Source: Puccinia triticina (Eukaryota > Basidiomycota > Pucciniomycetes > Pucciniales > Pucciniaceae). Taken from it: DNA of 64,000 bases. This document shows, in pieces, positions 1 through 11,200 of this stretch (positions are counted from its first letter, which is position 1; each line of letters opens with the position of its first letter). Location: contig NC_070559.1 of NCBI RefSeq assembly GCF_026914185.1, positions 7,361,501 through 7,425,500 on the forward strand, given 5' to 3'. The notes beneath the pieces are model-generated. The model saw only the letters and a list, made by a program, of their open reading frames with translations. It was not told the DNA's origin and made no database searches. Made by a program: the position numbers and the translations under genes.

Positions 1-995
1 CCGTGGGGCCGCTCGAATATTGGACATTGTTATCTTTATCAACCAAATCACCTGTCATCTCTCTACCGTCATCTCTGATAAGAAAAAGTACCCACCAGCT
101 TTGCGGAATGCATGCCGTGCCGGTCTCCAGCTCACGAATAAATATTACACACTGACTGACAACTCGCCTTTGTACCAAGTTGCTATGGGTATGTTTTGAT
201 TTCATTTTCTCATCATGAATCATGTAGACTGACTGTAATTCATCAGTCCTTCATCCGTCTTTCAAAGACGAATACTTTAAGCTAGCGAAGTGGAAACCAG
301 AGTGGATTCAGGAATCCATCCGACTCACGCGCGAGATGTGGGAAGCCCACTACAGGCCTTCACCTCAGGAAACTAATTCCCAACCCCCAAATCCTCCTCC
401 AAAGGTAACTGAAAAAACAAAAAATAAACTGTGTAACTAGTCTCATGCTAATCATTGATTTGAAAATCACAGCAGCCGCATGCAGGTATAGTCGCAGGTT
501 TGGTTGGCGCCTCTGAAGCGCGTGGAGGTAGCGTCCCTACAGATCCGCTCTCTATGTGGCTTGCTGGAGGGTTGAGTTTAAATGAACTAGGAGGGCCGGT
601 GAACCCCCTCAAATGGTGGATGCGACAACAACGCGCAGGTAACACTCATGGGGGTCTGTCCCAGATGGCCCTGGATGTTCTTAGTTGTCCAGGTAAGATT
701 TTTCATCTTTCATCACTTTCTGATTGCGATACTCATTGATTTAATCATATACATATTAGCAACAACTGTCGACGTGGAGCGTGCTTTCAGCTTTGGAAGG
801 GATTATGTATCTCTCCGAAGGCATCGACTTAGTGCGTCCTCAGTTACGAGAGGAATGGCTGTTGCATTTTACGCAAAGAACGGGGCGATACAGAGTGGTG
901 TCTTACATAAATGGAAGACCAATAAGAGGAACGATGCAAAGTTCAAGGGCAAGGGCAAGGGAAGATCAACAGGAAACCGAATTAAAGAAGGATGA
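1..995 (+). pseudogene. hAT transposase, 3' exons including dimerisation domain
   Basis: The coding signal is in several exons separated by short introns. It starts upstream of the window. The first exon has a segment with PPALRNACRAG and a cysteine-free NKYYTLTDNSPLYQ motif. The next has LHPSFKDEYFKL. The last has TTVDVERAFSFGRDYVSLRRH, the C-terminal hAT dimerisation region. The same blocks occur in the same order at 59850-60821, which confirms the family. The frame stays open to a stop at 993-995. The 5' part is not visible, so intactness cannot be judged. Confidence 0.75.
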
Positions 996-1210
996 TAGTT
1001 TCTTACTTATTATCTTGAAATGAATTGTTGGCTGGCATTTTTGCCTCAAAAAATGCCGAACACCCGCGGGTACCTCCCCCAGGTCCCCGGGTACCTGCTC
1101 CCTGCCCCTCAGGGGGGTGCGGGTGCGGGTGCGGGTGCCAAGGATTGGTGGTTTTTTTGGGGAGGTACCTGCACCTGTGGCGGGTACCCAGGTAACAAGT
1201 GACATCTTTA
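1..1210 (+). mobile_element. hAT DNA transposon, right-hand part (cut by window edge)
   Basis: The stretch contains the last exons of a hAT transposase followed by a GC-rich subterminal region (about 1059-1195) with repeated ggtacc and gtgcgg words. The hAT element at 55830-61047 has the same layout at its right end. The proposed terminus is the inverted form of TAAAGATGTCACTTG, ending near 1210. It fits the YARNG start typical of hAT ends, but this is inference because the left end lies outside the window, so no target duplication can be checked. Confidence 0.75.
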
Positions 1211-1631
1211 GCAGGTTCTGGTTTGCCTTCCAACAAAAACAACATAAAGGTTAATCCTAGTCCTGATTTGGAATAAGTTTAATCCAAGAGAAGCGGACAT
1301 TGGAGCCTCAGACTCCAGCACCTAGTGAATCCCAAGAACAGATTCAATCAAAGAAGCAAAAACTTACAAGTGAGGTTTTGTCAGCCAGGCTACCATACTA
1401 AAGTAGAGCTGCCATAGTAAGAACATACAATAAGGAAGTGCAGAGAAGAAGTGCAGTTGTATAGCCACTCCAAACACCACTGTGCATACTGCACCACAGT
1501 TTAAGGAAAACCCCGGCCCTAAACCTGGCAACAGTAATTGGGATAGGAATAAAGCAGATAATGTAATGTATTTTTACTATTCTTTACAAAAAGTTGGTCC
1601 TAGATACCTAAGAAGTGGAGGTGGCTCAAAC
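1211..1631. other. Non-genic repeat-rich spacer
   Basis: No coding region with family motifs is visible. The sequence runs from the presumed hAT end to the first CAACA-type element. Confidence 0.5.
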
Positions 1632-1917
1632 CAACGCTGAAACCGCTGCGCTAAATGTATTTGCAGCAGCCAGTAGCGTATTTTAAAAAGGCACTGTTAA
1701 ATTGCAGCGGTGCTACGCCACTGTGTATTTGTATGTAGTGGTTGGCCAAGATTGCATCATGCGCCAAGAAATGAAGATTGGCAAACCCAATACACTGCAG
1801 CGGTAGCGCATTGGCACAGAGATGCACTACAATTTCCAAAAATACATGTATTTTTGGCTGATTACAATGCACTGTAATGGCCATTACAATACATGTATTG
1901 TAATGGTTTCACTGTTG
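1632..1917. mobile_element. CAACA-family MITE, 286 bp
   Basis: Left end CAACGCTGAAACC and inverted right end CAACAGTGAAACC are flanked by a perfect 7-bp duplication CTCAAAC (1625-1631 and 1918-1924). The interior is rich in imperfect inverted words such as CAGCGGT, GTAGCG and TGTATTTG. It has no coding potential. It belongs with the elements at 2251, 2958, 32802, 51659 and 63550. Confidence 0.8.
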
Positions 1918-2250
1918 CTCAAACATCCAACTAAAAATTTATAAAAAAAATTAAAGCCCTAAAAGCCACACAATTGTGACAGAGAGTATTAAAGGATCAC
2001 ATTGGTGAAACCAGCTGTAAGGAGGCAGCTAAACCTCAGATAAGATTTACTGGGAAGTGGTTGCCAAGCAACCCATCACCAAGATCCACAGGTCACACAC
2101 ATATCAGCCAGTTTAGAAAGGCTGTAACCTCAAATAGGAAGTATTGGAGGTCAGGCTTGGTGCTATGAGCCATAGCCCACATCCACAGTACAGGCTCTCA
2201 TGTACATAGCTATCACTTACATGTCACAGACCACACACACATGGTTCAAG

Positions 2251-2630
2251 CAACAATGGGTAGTTACATTACATTGCAGTATCCACACAATTTGGGTAAC
2301 ACCTACCCTTGTTACCGGCTGTGCCATGTTACTTTATTTGTAACAGGGTCTTTGCAGGCCTCACGCATAACATAATACCCTATTTTTTGAGGTTGTTACT
2401 CCATGTTATTATCCATTAAATCACACGCTAACAGGCCAAAAGAGGTTCTTTCCAGCCCAATATTCATCTGTTATCCAGCGCTCCGCAGGCCCCAATAACG
2501 TAACAAACATGAGTATCTTCCCCTTACATTGTGGCAGTCACATAACACACTGCTGTTACAAGTAACTGTAACAATAACAGCCAAAAAATGGTTATGTTAT
2601 CACTATTGGTAGTTTAACTACCCATTGTTG
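2251..2630. mobile_element. CAACA-family MITE, 380 bp
   Basis: The ends are CAACAATGGGTAG and its inverse, with a perfect 7-bp duplication GTTCAAG at 2244-2250 and 2631-2637. The interior is dominated by GTTAC/GTAAC and ATAAC words, that is, iterations of one short palindrome-forming motif. There is no coding region. Confidence 0.85.
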
Positions 2631-2957
2631 GTTCAAGAGGCTGGATCATATTGAATCCAGAAACCCAGACTTCATAATATTTCTACCTCTCCACAGATCA
2701 GAACTAATTAACACTTGGAGAACAGTGCATAGAGAAGGATAAAAGGTGCAGAATTGTGAGAGGAGAAAGTGAAGGAATTTTAGGGATGAGTAAAATTTGA
2801 CCCCCATGCCAAGCCTTCTCCAGGCCTCCTCCCAGTGTCTGGGTCTGAATGGACTATCTTTTCCTGCTACACATGTTCCTGGAAGTTCAAGCATTCTTCC
2901 TCCATGAACCTTTAAACTTATGTGTCTTCAGCTAAGCCGTGTGACCTGTGTGTGAAC

Positions 2958-3438
2958 CAACAGTGGGTCGCTACTTTACTCTACGATAACCAGGCCGGGA
3001 GAGTAAAGTAGCAACCTTCAGTTATTTTTTTCACGGTTATTGTTATTGCTAGCGCGCAGATAGCTGTGTCACGGTTATTGTAACTGGCCTTTCTTCATAA
3101 GGCTGTTACTGGTAAATTAACGAGTTATTGTAATGAAAGGCCAATTTTGCCCTAGAATGGCCCTTTCATACAGCGGTTACTGGTAAATGAACACATTAAT
3201 GAGCAATGAAAGGCCAAATTTGCCCTAAAATGGCCTTTTATTGCTCAATATCTTGCTCAATAACTGCTGCTCTGCGCATAGATATTGTAGCTTCCTTGAA
3301 AAAAAAACTCTCCCTGAGTGTGTTATTGATATCACACCATATTTCACAGTGGTTACCAGTGCGGTTATTGTAGAGTGACCAAAAATTGCTACGATAACGC
3401 TACTTTACCAATAACTGTAAAGTAGTGACCCACCGTTG
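2958..3438. mobile_element. CAACA-family MITE, 481 bp
   Basis: Left end CAACAGTGGGTCGCTAC and inverted right end CAACGGTGGGTCACTAC continue as a longer imperfect TIR through CTTTAC. The flanks TGTGAAC and TGGGAAC are a 7-bp duplication with one mismatch. The interior repeats GTTATTGT/ACAATAAC and AAAGGCCA words. Its length nearly matches the GC-rich copies at 32802 and 51659 although composition differs. Confidence 0.8.
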
Positions 3439-3768
3439 TGGGAACTGACCAAAGAAAACAGTATGGTTGTTCAATTATTACACAGGAACCAGGCTCTCCA
3501 AGCTCTGGTTAAGATGCCTTGGCCACTCCAGCTCCTGCATCCAATCCTCATCATGAGGACAGCCTACAGGGACATGAAGCCCAGATGGTCAGCTATCTTG
3601 ATCCTTCAGGGCTTCAGTAGAGCCTGAGGTTGGCTAGTTTTTGCTGTGTGAAGGGTGAAAGGAAAAAAGGGCATAAAAAGCCAGGGACACAAGCCTCTCC
3701 TAAGAGAGTCCTACCGGGACGCGGGGGTCCTCCGTTCGAGAAGCTTACATTAGGCTAGGTATGATTAG

Positions 3769-3941
3769 GGTGTTCAATATTGATTTTTGAATATCATTTT
3801 ACATAAAATCATGAGATTTATCAAAGTTTTGAGAGGCACTTGAAATGAAGTGAACCCTCAACTTTCACCCCATCAAAAGTTTGGACATGTAGATCTTATG
3901 ATTTTATGTAGAAAGTGGTTTGAAAATCAATTTTGAACACC
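3769..3941. mobile_element. Short AT-rich foldback MITE, 173 bp
   Basis: Ends GGTGTTCAA and TTGAACACC are inverted, and inner blocks (ATTTTACATAAAATCAT and its inverse) also pair. No coding region is present and no clear target duplication was found. It lies about 170 bp upstream of the upper guk1 start codon. Confidence 0.6.
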
Positions 3942-4109
3942 ACAGATGTACTAGGGAACTGACAAGCTGCTCGCAGCTGGTGGAGATATTTCTATAGGAG
4001 AAAAATTACCAAGGACAAGGGAAGTGGGCGAGTTCAACTCAGCTTCTCCGAGGAGGCGCAAAGTGTCTTCGAAGTACGCGACTTCCGACGGAGGCACTTT
4101 CGCCGGGAA

Positions 4110-5223
4110 ATGCCCAACCTCAGCCCGTACCAGCTCATAGCGCGCCCTCGAACTCCGCTCACCGAATCCTCGGCCTCCTTCCTCATCCGCACATCCCTGC
4201 CGTTCTTCAAGCATCCTATCAGAAGAGCCGCGTCCACCATGGCCGCCCCCGCCCCTGCTCGCGTACAGCCCATCGTCGTCTTCGGCCCCTCGGGAAGCGG
4301 CAAGTCTACCCTGATCAAGAAACTACAAGCCAGCCAGGACTGGCCCAAGTTTGGCTTCTCCGTCTCCCGTTCGTCTTTCTAACCTTCTCTTCGTCAAAAA
4401 CTTGTGCTCATGAGTGGCGATCGGGACCTTATTCTTCGGTCGATCAGATACCACTCGAAAGCCGAGAGAAGGCGAATCTGATGGGGTGGCTTACCATTTC
4501 GTCACTCGAGACCAGTTCCAGGAAATGATCAAAAACGGCGAATTCATCGAGCATGCTGAATTCGGGGGCAATTGGTCAGTCGATGTTACTTCCTGGCTAG
4601 GTGAATTTCCTCAACATTTTTCTGACCATGGGGACGGCTTTGTTTTTTTTTTTTAGCTATGGGACATCGTTGAAGGCGGTTTCGGAGGTGTCGGAGCATC
4701 AGAAGAAGAGATGCATCCTGGATATTGATGCCCAAGTTGAGCAAGAATTTCCTCTACATCATGCACCAGAGCTGTGGATGAGTGCTGAATGCGTGGGGGC
4801 GTATGTTACAATCAAAAGGGAGTCAAGTTGATTCTGAAGAACCATCCCAGCCTCAGTCCGCTCATCATCTTCGTCTGCCCGCCCTCGATCGAGGAGCTCC
4901 AGGCCAGACTCGAAGCCCGAGGCACCGAGTCGGCCGAGAGCCTGAAATCGCGGCTCGGAATGGCTCAAAGCGAGATCGACTATGCCAAGGTATCTTCCCT
5001 GCTCATCTAAGTCCTTCCTCTCCATCTGCATACTCACCATACCTTTCTTTTCCCGCTTTCCGCTCATCGTTCTCGTATTTTCTCTCTCCAGTCTGGGATC
5101 TCCGACCTTATCATCGTCAATAAGAGTTTGGACGACGCTTATCTGAAGTTCCATGCCGCCTGCACCGTCGATAAGCGCGACGATCCGAGCCACTTTCCCC
5201 AATCCGATCCCATCCCTTTTTGA
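4110..5223 (+). CDS. GUK1: Guanylate kinase (GMP to GDP), 5 exons
   Basis: The enzyme phosphorylates GMP to GDP using ATP in purine nucleotide supply. Exons are 4110/4239-4368, 4448-4574, 4657-4735, 4819-4989 and 5092-5223, all GT-AG and phase-consistent. The P-loop GPSGSGKST is in exon 1. FGFSVSHTTR forms across intron 1. [24 protein letters not shown] and the lid helix [13 protein letters not shown] follow, as in yeast and human enzymes. From ATG 4239 (strong context, caccATGgcc) the protein is 212 aa, near the usual family size. An in-frame ATG at 4110 adds 43 residues rich in Arg, Ser and hydrophobics with almost no acidic residues, resembling a mitochondrial presequence. Which start is used is not known. 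Family assignment is very secure. Confidence 0.95.
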
Positions 5224-6280
5224 TCCCGCCACCATCATCATCACGTATCTAGATAGACGTCCACAGAAAAGCTTGTACATATAGAGAAATAGAAAACAAA
5301 AGCAAGTTCATTTTGAATAAACCAATCCCTCTTAGTAAATAGATAAAGTAGATAGAACCGGTTCGATGCGTTTTTCATTTTGTTTTTCAGTACTGTTGAA
5401 TGCAGTGTTTTTGTCTTTACCAGAGTTGACGATGGATGCGGATGTGAGATTGATTTCAGAAAAAGATGAAGAAAGTTGGAATAAGAGCATGAAAGGAGAA
5501 AGCAACTATCTACAAATACACTGATATGAGACTGATCAAGTTCAAGTCTGACACCACACATGTACAAAACACAAGGTCAAAAAGAGAATGGGAGTATGTA
5601 TCTCTGCTGACATCGTGATTGGACTTGCTCCGGTACAACTTCAATCATTCTCAAGAGAGTCAGAGATAACAAATTGAAGGTTGCCATTGCTGCTTCTCAC
5701 AGCCTCAAGTTTGCAACCCAACTTACTGACAAGTAGGCTCTCTCGAATCTCATCTACTATAGAGCATTTGCATTGGTTGGGTTAAATCAAGATTGTATAG
5801 TAAAGTAAAGACCCATTGTTGCTACAGGCTTAGGAAAACATTTTCCTTTTTCCTGAAAGTTAAGATGGTTGTGTAACTTGAGATCTGGGAGGCTCCCAGA
5901 CTTGACTGGAAGTCCAATTTGCTTCACCTATGCATTTGGTGCTTTCATCCCAGAGACTCAGATTCTGGCCTGATTTCTGAATTATCTGAATATTTGGTAA
6001 AGTTATGTCCCTCTGGCTTGAAATAGCCACTCGAAAATAAATCTCAAAAACAGGGAGCTATGCCATTCTAGTATTCTTCAAATACAGCTGTCCTCTTGTG
6101 TCTCATTCCACTTGGTTTGTATTGCGGTGCTCTTCAGGGCTTGAGCCCGAGCCGATGCGGCATTGCGGATACTCCAATTGGGGTTGCGATTGTCTGGTCG
6201 TGCTCGTATGATGTCATATTTTGGCTTTCACGATCTGCACGCTTGGCTACAAACCTACACCCAAAGGCAAAGACTAGAGA
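5224..6280. other. Intergenic region between guk1 and thiolase
   Basis: AT-rich, with no gene supported. It holds the guk1 3' untranslated region and the thiolase promoter. A short palindromic word aggaaaacattttccttt near 5832 recurs near 17845. Confidence 0.6.
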
Positions 6281-7721
6281 ATGGTTCCTCAGGCTTTTAT
6301 CGCCGGCGCTAAGCGTACTGCGGTTTGCACAATCCTTGCCTTTAATTTCACTATTCTATCTCGCTGTTTTTGCACATTCAGCTAACTCGGCTGTATGTTC
6401 TTTACATAGTTCGGTGCTTATGGTGGATCTCTGAAATCGCTGACAGCCGCTCAACTCGGAGGACTCGCTTCCAAGGCCGCCTTAGCTCAGTTACCTGTGG
6501 ACACGACGGTCGATCATGTGATTTTCGGCACTGTTCTGGGTTCGGATCCTTCAAGCGCATATCTGGCTCGCCATGTCGGTCATCTCAGTGGTTTACCCGT
6601 CACTGTACCGGCTTTGACGGTCAATCGACTTTGTGGAAGCGGATTCGAGAGCGCCATCCAAGCTAAAAACTTAATCGCTCTGGGTGAAGCTGATGTGGTG
6701 ATCACGGGTGGGAGTGAGAGTATGTCACGGTGCCCCTACACGTTGGCTGGTGAGAGTCGATTCGGTAACCGCTATGGCGTGGACCTGAAGCTGGAAGACA
6801 GTTTGGCGCACGCTCTTATCGACCGGGTCCCTCATCCGACCCCCATGGGTATTACCGCTGAGAATCTGGCCGATAAATATGCAATCACTAGGGAGGTATG
6901 CAGCATCATACATCCTTATTTCCGCCAATCGTACCTGTCAGGATTCAGCTGATATAAAAACTTGAAACCTCAGGATTGCGATCGCTTTGCTTTGGAAAGC
7001 CAAAGAAGATGGGAACAAGGCAAAAAGGATGGAGCATTCGACCAGGAAGTCATACCGGTCGAGCTGGTCTCACGCAAAGCGACTATTCAATTCAGTGTAG
7101 ATGAACATCCCCGACCTAAGACAGACGAAACTTCGCTCAAGAAGCTTACACCGGTTTTCAAGAAAGATGGCGTGGTGACAGCGGCGAATGCGAGTGGGAT
7201 TTGTGATGGCGCATCTGCAAACATAGTGGTTTCGGAGGCGTGGCTCAAAAAAACCCAAGTCAAACCCCTTGCAAGAATCGTAAGCCATCATACCGTCGCC
7301 GTGGATCCAACTATCATGGGAATCGGCCCGGTTGGGGCTATTAAAGGTGCTCTGAAGTTAGCGGGACTCAGCATCGGTCAGGTAGATCTTTTCGATGTCA
7401 ATGAAGCATTTGCCGCTCAGTGGTTGGCAGTCGCCAAAGAATTAGAGCTACCCTTTGATCGTTCCAATATGTTTGGAGGTGCGATTGGTACGTGAAGCTA
7501 TAGCTAAACCAAAATGTTTACCTTAAGATGACATATTAAAACGGAACTCTAATATCATTTCCGTCTCTTTTGTAGCACTGGGGCACCCGTTAGGCGCATC
7601 AGGGGCCAGGATTCTCAACAATTTGACTTACAACTTGATCCGACTTAATAAAAGATACGGTGTGGGGGCCGCTTGTATCGGCGGGGGTCAAGGCATTGCT
7701 GTAGTATTGGAAAAGTGCTGA
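6281..7721 (+). CDS. 3-ketoacyl-CoA thiolase, mitochondrial ACAA2 type
   Basis: Thiolytic cleavage of 3-ketoacyl-CoA to acetyl-CoA and a shortened acyl-CoA, the last step of beta-oxidation; acetoacetyl-CoA thiolase activity is possible. Exons are 6281-6322, 6410-6895, 6974-7487 and 7576-7721, giving 395 aa, close to the roughly 397 aa of ACAA2. Landmarks are FGAYGG at the start of exon 2, active-site Cys in [10 protein letters not shown] (about residue 89), [45 protein letters not shown] (catalytic His) and CIGGGQG (second Cys). The first exon is tiny (14 codons) and ends AKRTA where the family usually has AKRTP. There is no C-terminal peroxisomal PTS1 (ends EKC). All catalytic residues are present, so it looks functional. 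Cytosolic or mitochondrial location is not decided by sequence alone. Confidence 0.93.
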
Positions 7722-8289
7722 AGACACTTTTCTTTTCCCTTTCTTACATTTGATCTCCTTTGATCGTATAATCGCAATCTGTTTCCCCAATTGCTTCTGC
7801 TCATATTCAGTATTCATTTTCTCTCTTTATTGGGCCCTATAGCATTCCTGCATTAACCCCTTTTTCCTTTTTTGACGAGTGATTAGTGTAACACATACAT
7901 CGTAGTTTGTGTCCTATTAGTATCTGGTTGACAAGAGTTGTATTACTTAGCCATGATTCATTTTTAGATTGGGTCCATAGTAAATGAGCAGCTTTTCATT
8001 TACTCTTTGAGTGTAATATGTAGAAATCTCAAATACGTCATTTATCACGAACCCTTCTAGGTGGATCATGTGACGAATGAAAGACACTCCAAAAAACCAT
8101 CAATATGTCCTCTGAATCAACGAAGGTAGACACGCATTTATTCAAGACATGAAAACATTCTATGGCAATTATTATATTCATCTATGTACATATGTATATC
8201 CAACGTGTCCATAGCATACAATAATTAAGGGGAGACATCAAAAAAACAATTAATTTCCAAATATGAGGGAAAGAGTTGTTGGGGGGAGA
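7722..8289. other. Convergent 3' intergenic region
   Basis: The short AT-rich spacer lies between the 3' ends of the thiolase (+) and the helicase gene (-). No gene is seen. Confidence 0.6.
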
Positions 8290-11200
8290 TCAGATTCTCT
8301 TGAACAAGAGCTTGATAGACTGGACGACAAGATGCGCTTGTTCACGAGCCAAGACGGTATCATTAAACGGGATCCTTCCGGCCTCGAAGCAAGCGAGCAG
8401 AAGGCCTATGACCGGGCGGCTGGACTGCTGATCGTCCGTTTTTTGAGGACCGGCGGTGCCGTCTTCCCCTGGGGTTTGTTTGTCCGGACTGGAACTGGTG
8501 GTCTCCGCAATAAACCAAGCATTTTGGTCCTTGAGAACCCGCGGTAGTTTCGAGTAGAAATCCTTGGTCCGGGCGATCAAATCATCCTCTGTGGAGAGTT
8601 TTGATTGCTCGACGAGCTTCCCAATCGTCTTTCGGGAGTTGTCTTTCAGATAGCTTCGTAGCTGAGCGAGCAGGTCGACTGAGAGCTTCTCCTCGACCAC
8701 CCGGCTGCCGATCTCAGTCAGCTCGACTGCATCCAAGCCAAGAGATTTGAGACAGCTGAGATCGACCAATCGCTCGATCCATCGGTCCACAACCGCAGAT
8801 TCAGCCCATCCGGTTTGGTCTTTTTGGGTCTCCTCACCGCTACCTCGGCCGGGACGAGTATCGATACCGTAGTACAAAGGATTGACTTGGATGCGCTCGA
8901 ACAGCAACGTCCCCGCTAAGCACTTGATGGCTTCGGATCTGCTGATTCCTTTCCTCTTCTTCCCACCACCAGAAGCCAATTCCTGCAGTACAATATCGAT
9001 ATACAAACTCGAATCTAACTCGATCGTCGATTCTAGCGGCATTCCGGCCTTCAAGAAACTCTGGTATTTTTCCAACTGCTCCTCCTCACACATCACCACG
9101 AATTGTCCCGTGTTCGAGTTCCCCAATGGATCAGCGCTTGTCGCACCCACGAAGCCCTGCATTTGGACCAACTCTGATAGCTCGGTTTCGCTGGCCGATT
9201 GGGAAGCCGCTTCACCTGACTCGTTCCCCGAGAAATGCGTGGCGCCGTGGCGAGTACCCATGACGATCACCACTTCGGCCTTTAACTGGTCGTTCGAGAT
9301 CTTCCACGATGATTCGCGAGGTAGGACCATGATTTTCAGCTTCCGTTGTTGAAACAGTTCGATCCCTAACCGCATCTCCCTCGCCGACATTCTTTCATTT
9401 AGCAGCATCACCCCGTGTACCAGCATGTCCGCCACTTCTGGATGCGTGAATTGTTCTGCGTAATACCACAATTCTTGAGTCGGCTCTGTCATGTCTTGGC
9501 GGCCCATACTCGATGCAGAGCATTGAACGAGCTGCTGAGCGACGGCTTGGCATTGATGTTTAGATGGAACGAAGATGAGGACAGATGAAGTCGGGCTCGC
9601 TTGGATAATTTTCCACACAGGTTTTACCATCACTTTCCATTGATTAGACGAGTACGGTAGATTGAATGGCAAGAATTCTACCCAAATAGGTTGTGAGCGA
9701 CTACCGGGCGAGAAATTGGAGACCCGTCTTTCGTCAATCTTTAGCCAGCTTGAGAGTGAGCTGGGATCCATGAGGGAGCTCGAAAAACCAAGGAGGCGAG
9801 TGGTCGAACGATTCTTCAGGATAATGTTAATCATATTTTCGTAATCCTTGCTCATGTTGTGCAAGTCCATTAGAATGGTCAAGGTCCTGCTTCGGTAGAA
9901 TGGGACCGCCACGGCCGAACCAAGTTTGGCAGTCATGACCACGATTTCTAAGGAGTCTATTGAAGAACTAGCGTACATTGAAAGATCAGAAGGCTCGACT
10001 AGGACAGATATTTTGACGGAAAATGCTTTCAAACTTCGGATCAAGAATGCGCTCAGCTGTCGTGCAATAGGTTTCCTATGGGCAATCACCAGAACCCGCT
10101 TTGCTTGATCAGAGCCCAGTTTCAGTGTTCGAGCGATAGCAAAAAGTGCCAGTCGATGGAGAGCTTGTTGCTCGGGCGCACATATTAGTGCATCGTGAGG
10201 GGTATGGAATAGCGTATGGAAGCATTGCGTTTCGATCGAAGACAGCTGATTAGACAATCCAGCTAATTGAGGATGTTCATTTAATCGAGCTAGCCGAGAT
10301 GTTAAGAGGAGGGGCAATTCTAGCAGAGGCGTAGGTTGAGGTGGGATAGGACATAATTGGACATCCTTGAGCGGAACTTCTTTGAAACTATCCGAGCCGA
10401 TCCAACGATCGGAGATAACTCTGAGACACAATTCTTTTGGAAGGGGCCCAGAACTGTTAGAGAAGGAGAGGATGAAATCCAGATCAAAGTCAGGGGCGGA
10501 TTGGCGAAGGTAGATCCGAGTGATTCGAAGGATTTCTTGCTGTTCACCATCTTCGATCCAAACCCAGAACGGTTCACCTTGCCCATGAATCTTGGCCGAC
10601 CAATCAAATTCCTGACGGGCATGGACCCTCACCCTCAGCAAGCTCTGGGTCAACGGTTGGAGAGTGTGCTCAATCGACAAGCGCGGAAATTGACGAGCTG
10701 CTCGTAAGATAACGCCTCCGAGTCGATCGTTTAATCTACAGACTGAAGCAATCTCTGGTGCTGTCATTTCTGCCAAATCTTCGACTTCAAGATCCCCAGC
10801 GCGATCGTCCAAGTCATGAATCAACTGATCCGAAAGACCAATTTGTGACAACGGATGAACGAACGGCCACATTCGCTCTGACATAACCAACGCAATCAAT
10901 ACAAGGTCAAAGTATCCATATGGCGTAGGCCTCTGAAAAACCCCGATTACTCAACTCTCTATACATTTGCTAATCTCGACCAAAACCTTTGAAGTCTCCG
11001 CAAATTTTTTCCAGATACTGATCTCGACCAGAGCGCGGACGATTCGGGCCGAGTTTTGAGCAACATAGGCGGTATCCGAGACGAGCGCGAAATCTTCCAC
11101 GAAAGCGCGGGAAACGTGAGCTTGAAGTAGGATGCTGACTTTCCCAGCGGTTGCAGTTGGCCCGCCCTTAACCTGGCAGGGTGCTTGTTCTTGCAACTGC

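Noticed and set aside
3686..3760. Possible tRNA gene because of a GTTCGAG-like B box
   Set aside because: No A box at the right distance and no cloverleaf could be drawn.
4759..5280. 173-codon open frame on the minus strand over guanylate kinase
   Set aside because: It is antisense to verified kinase exons and introns and has no recognisable motif.
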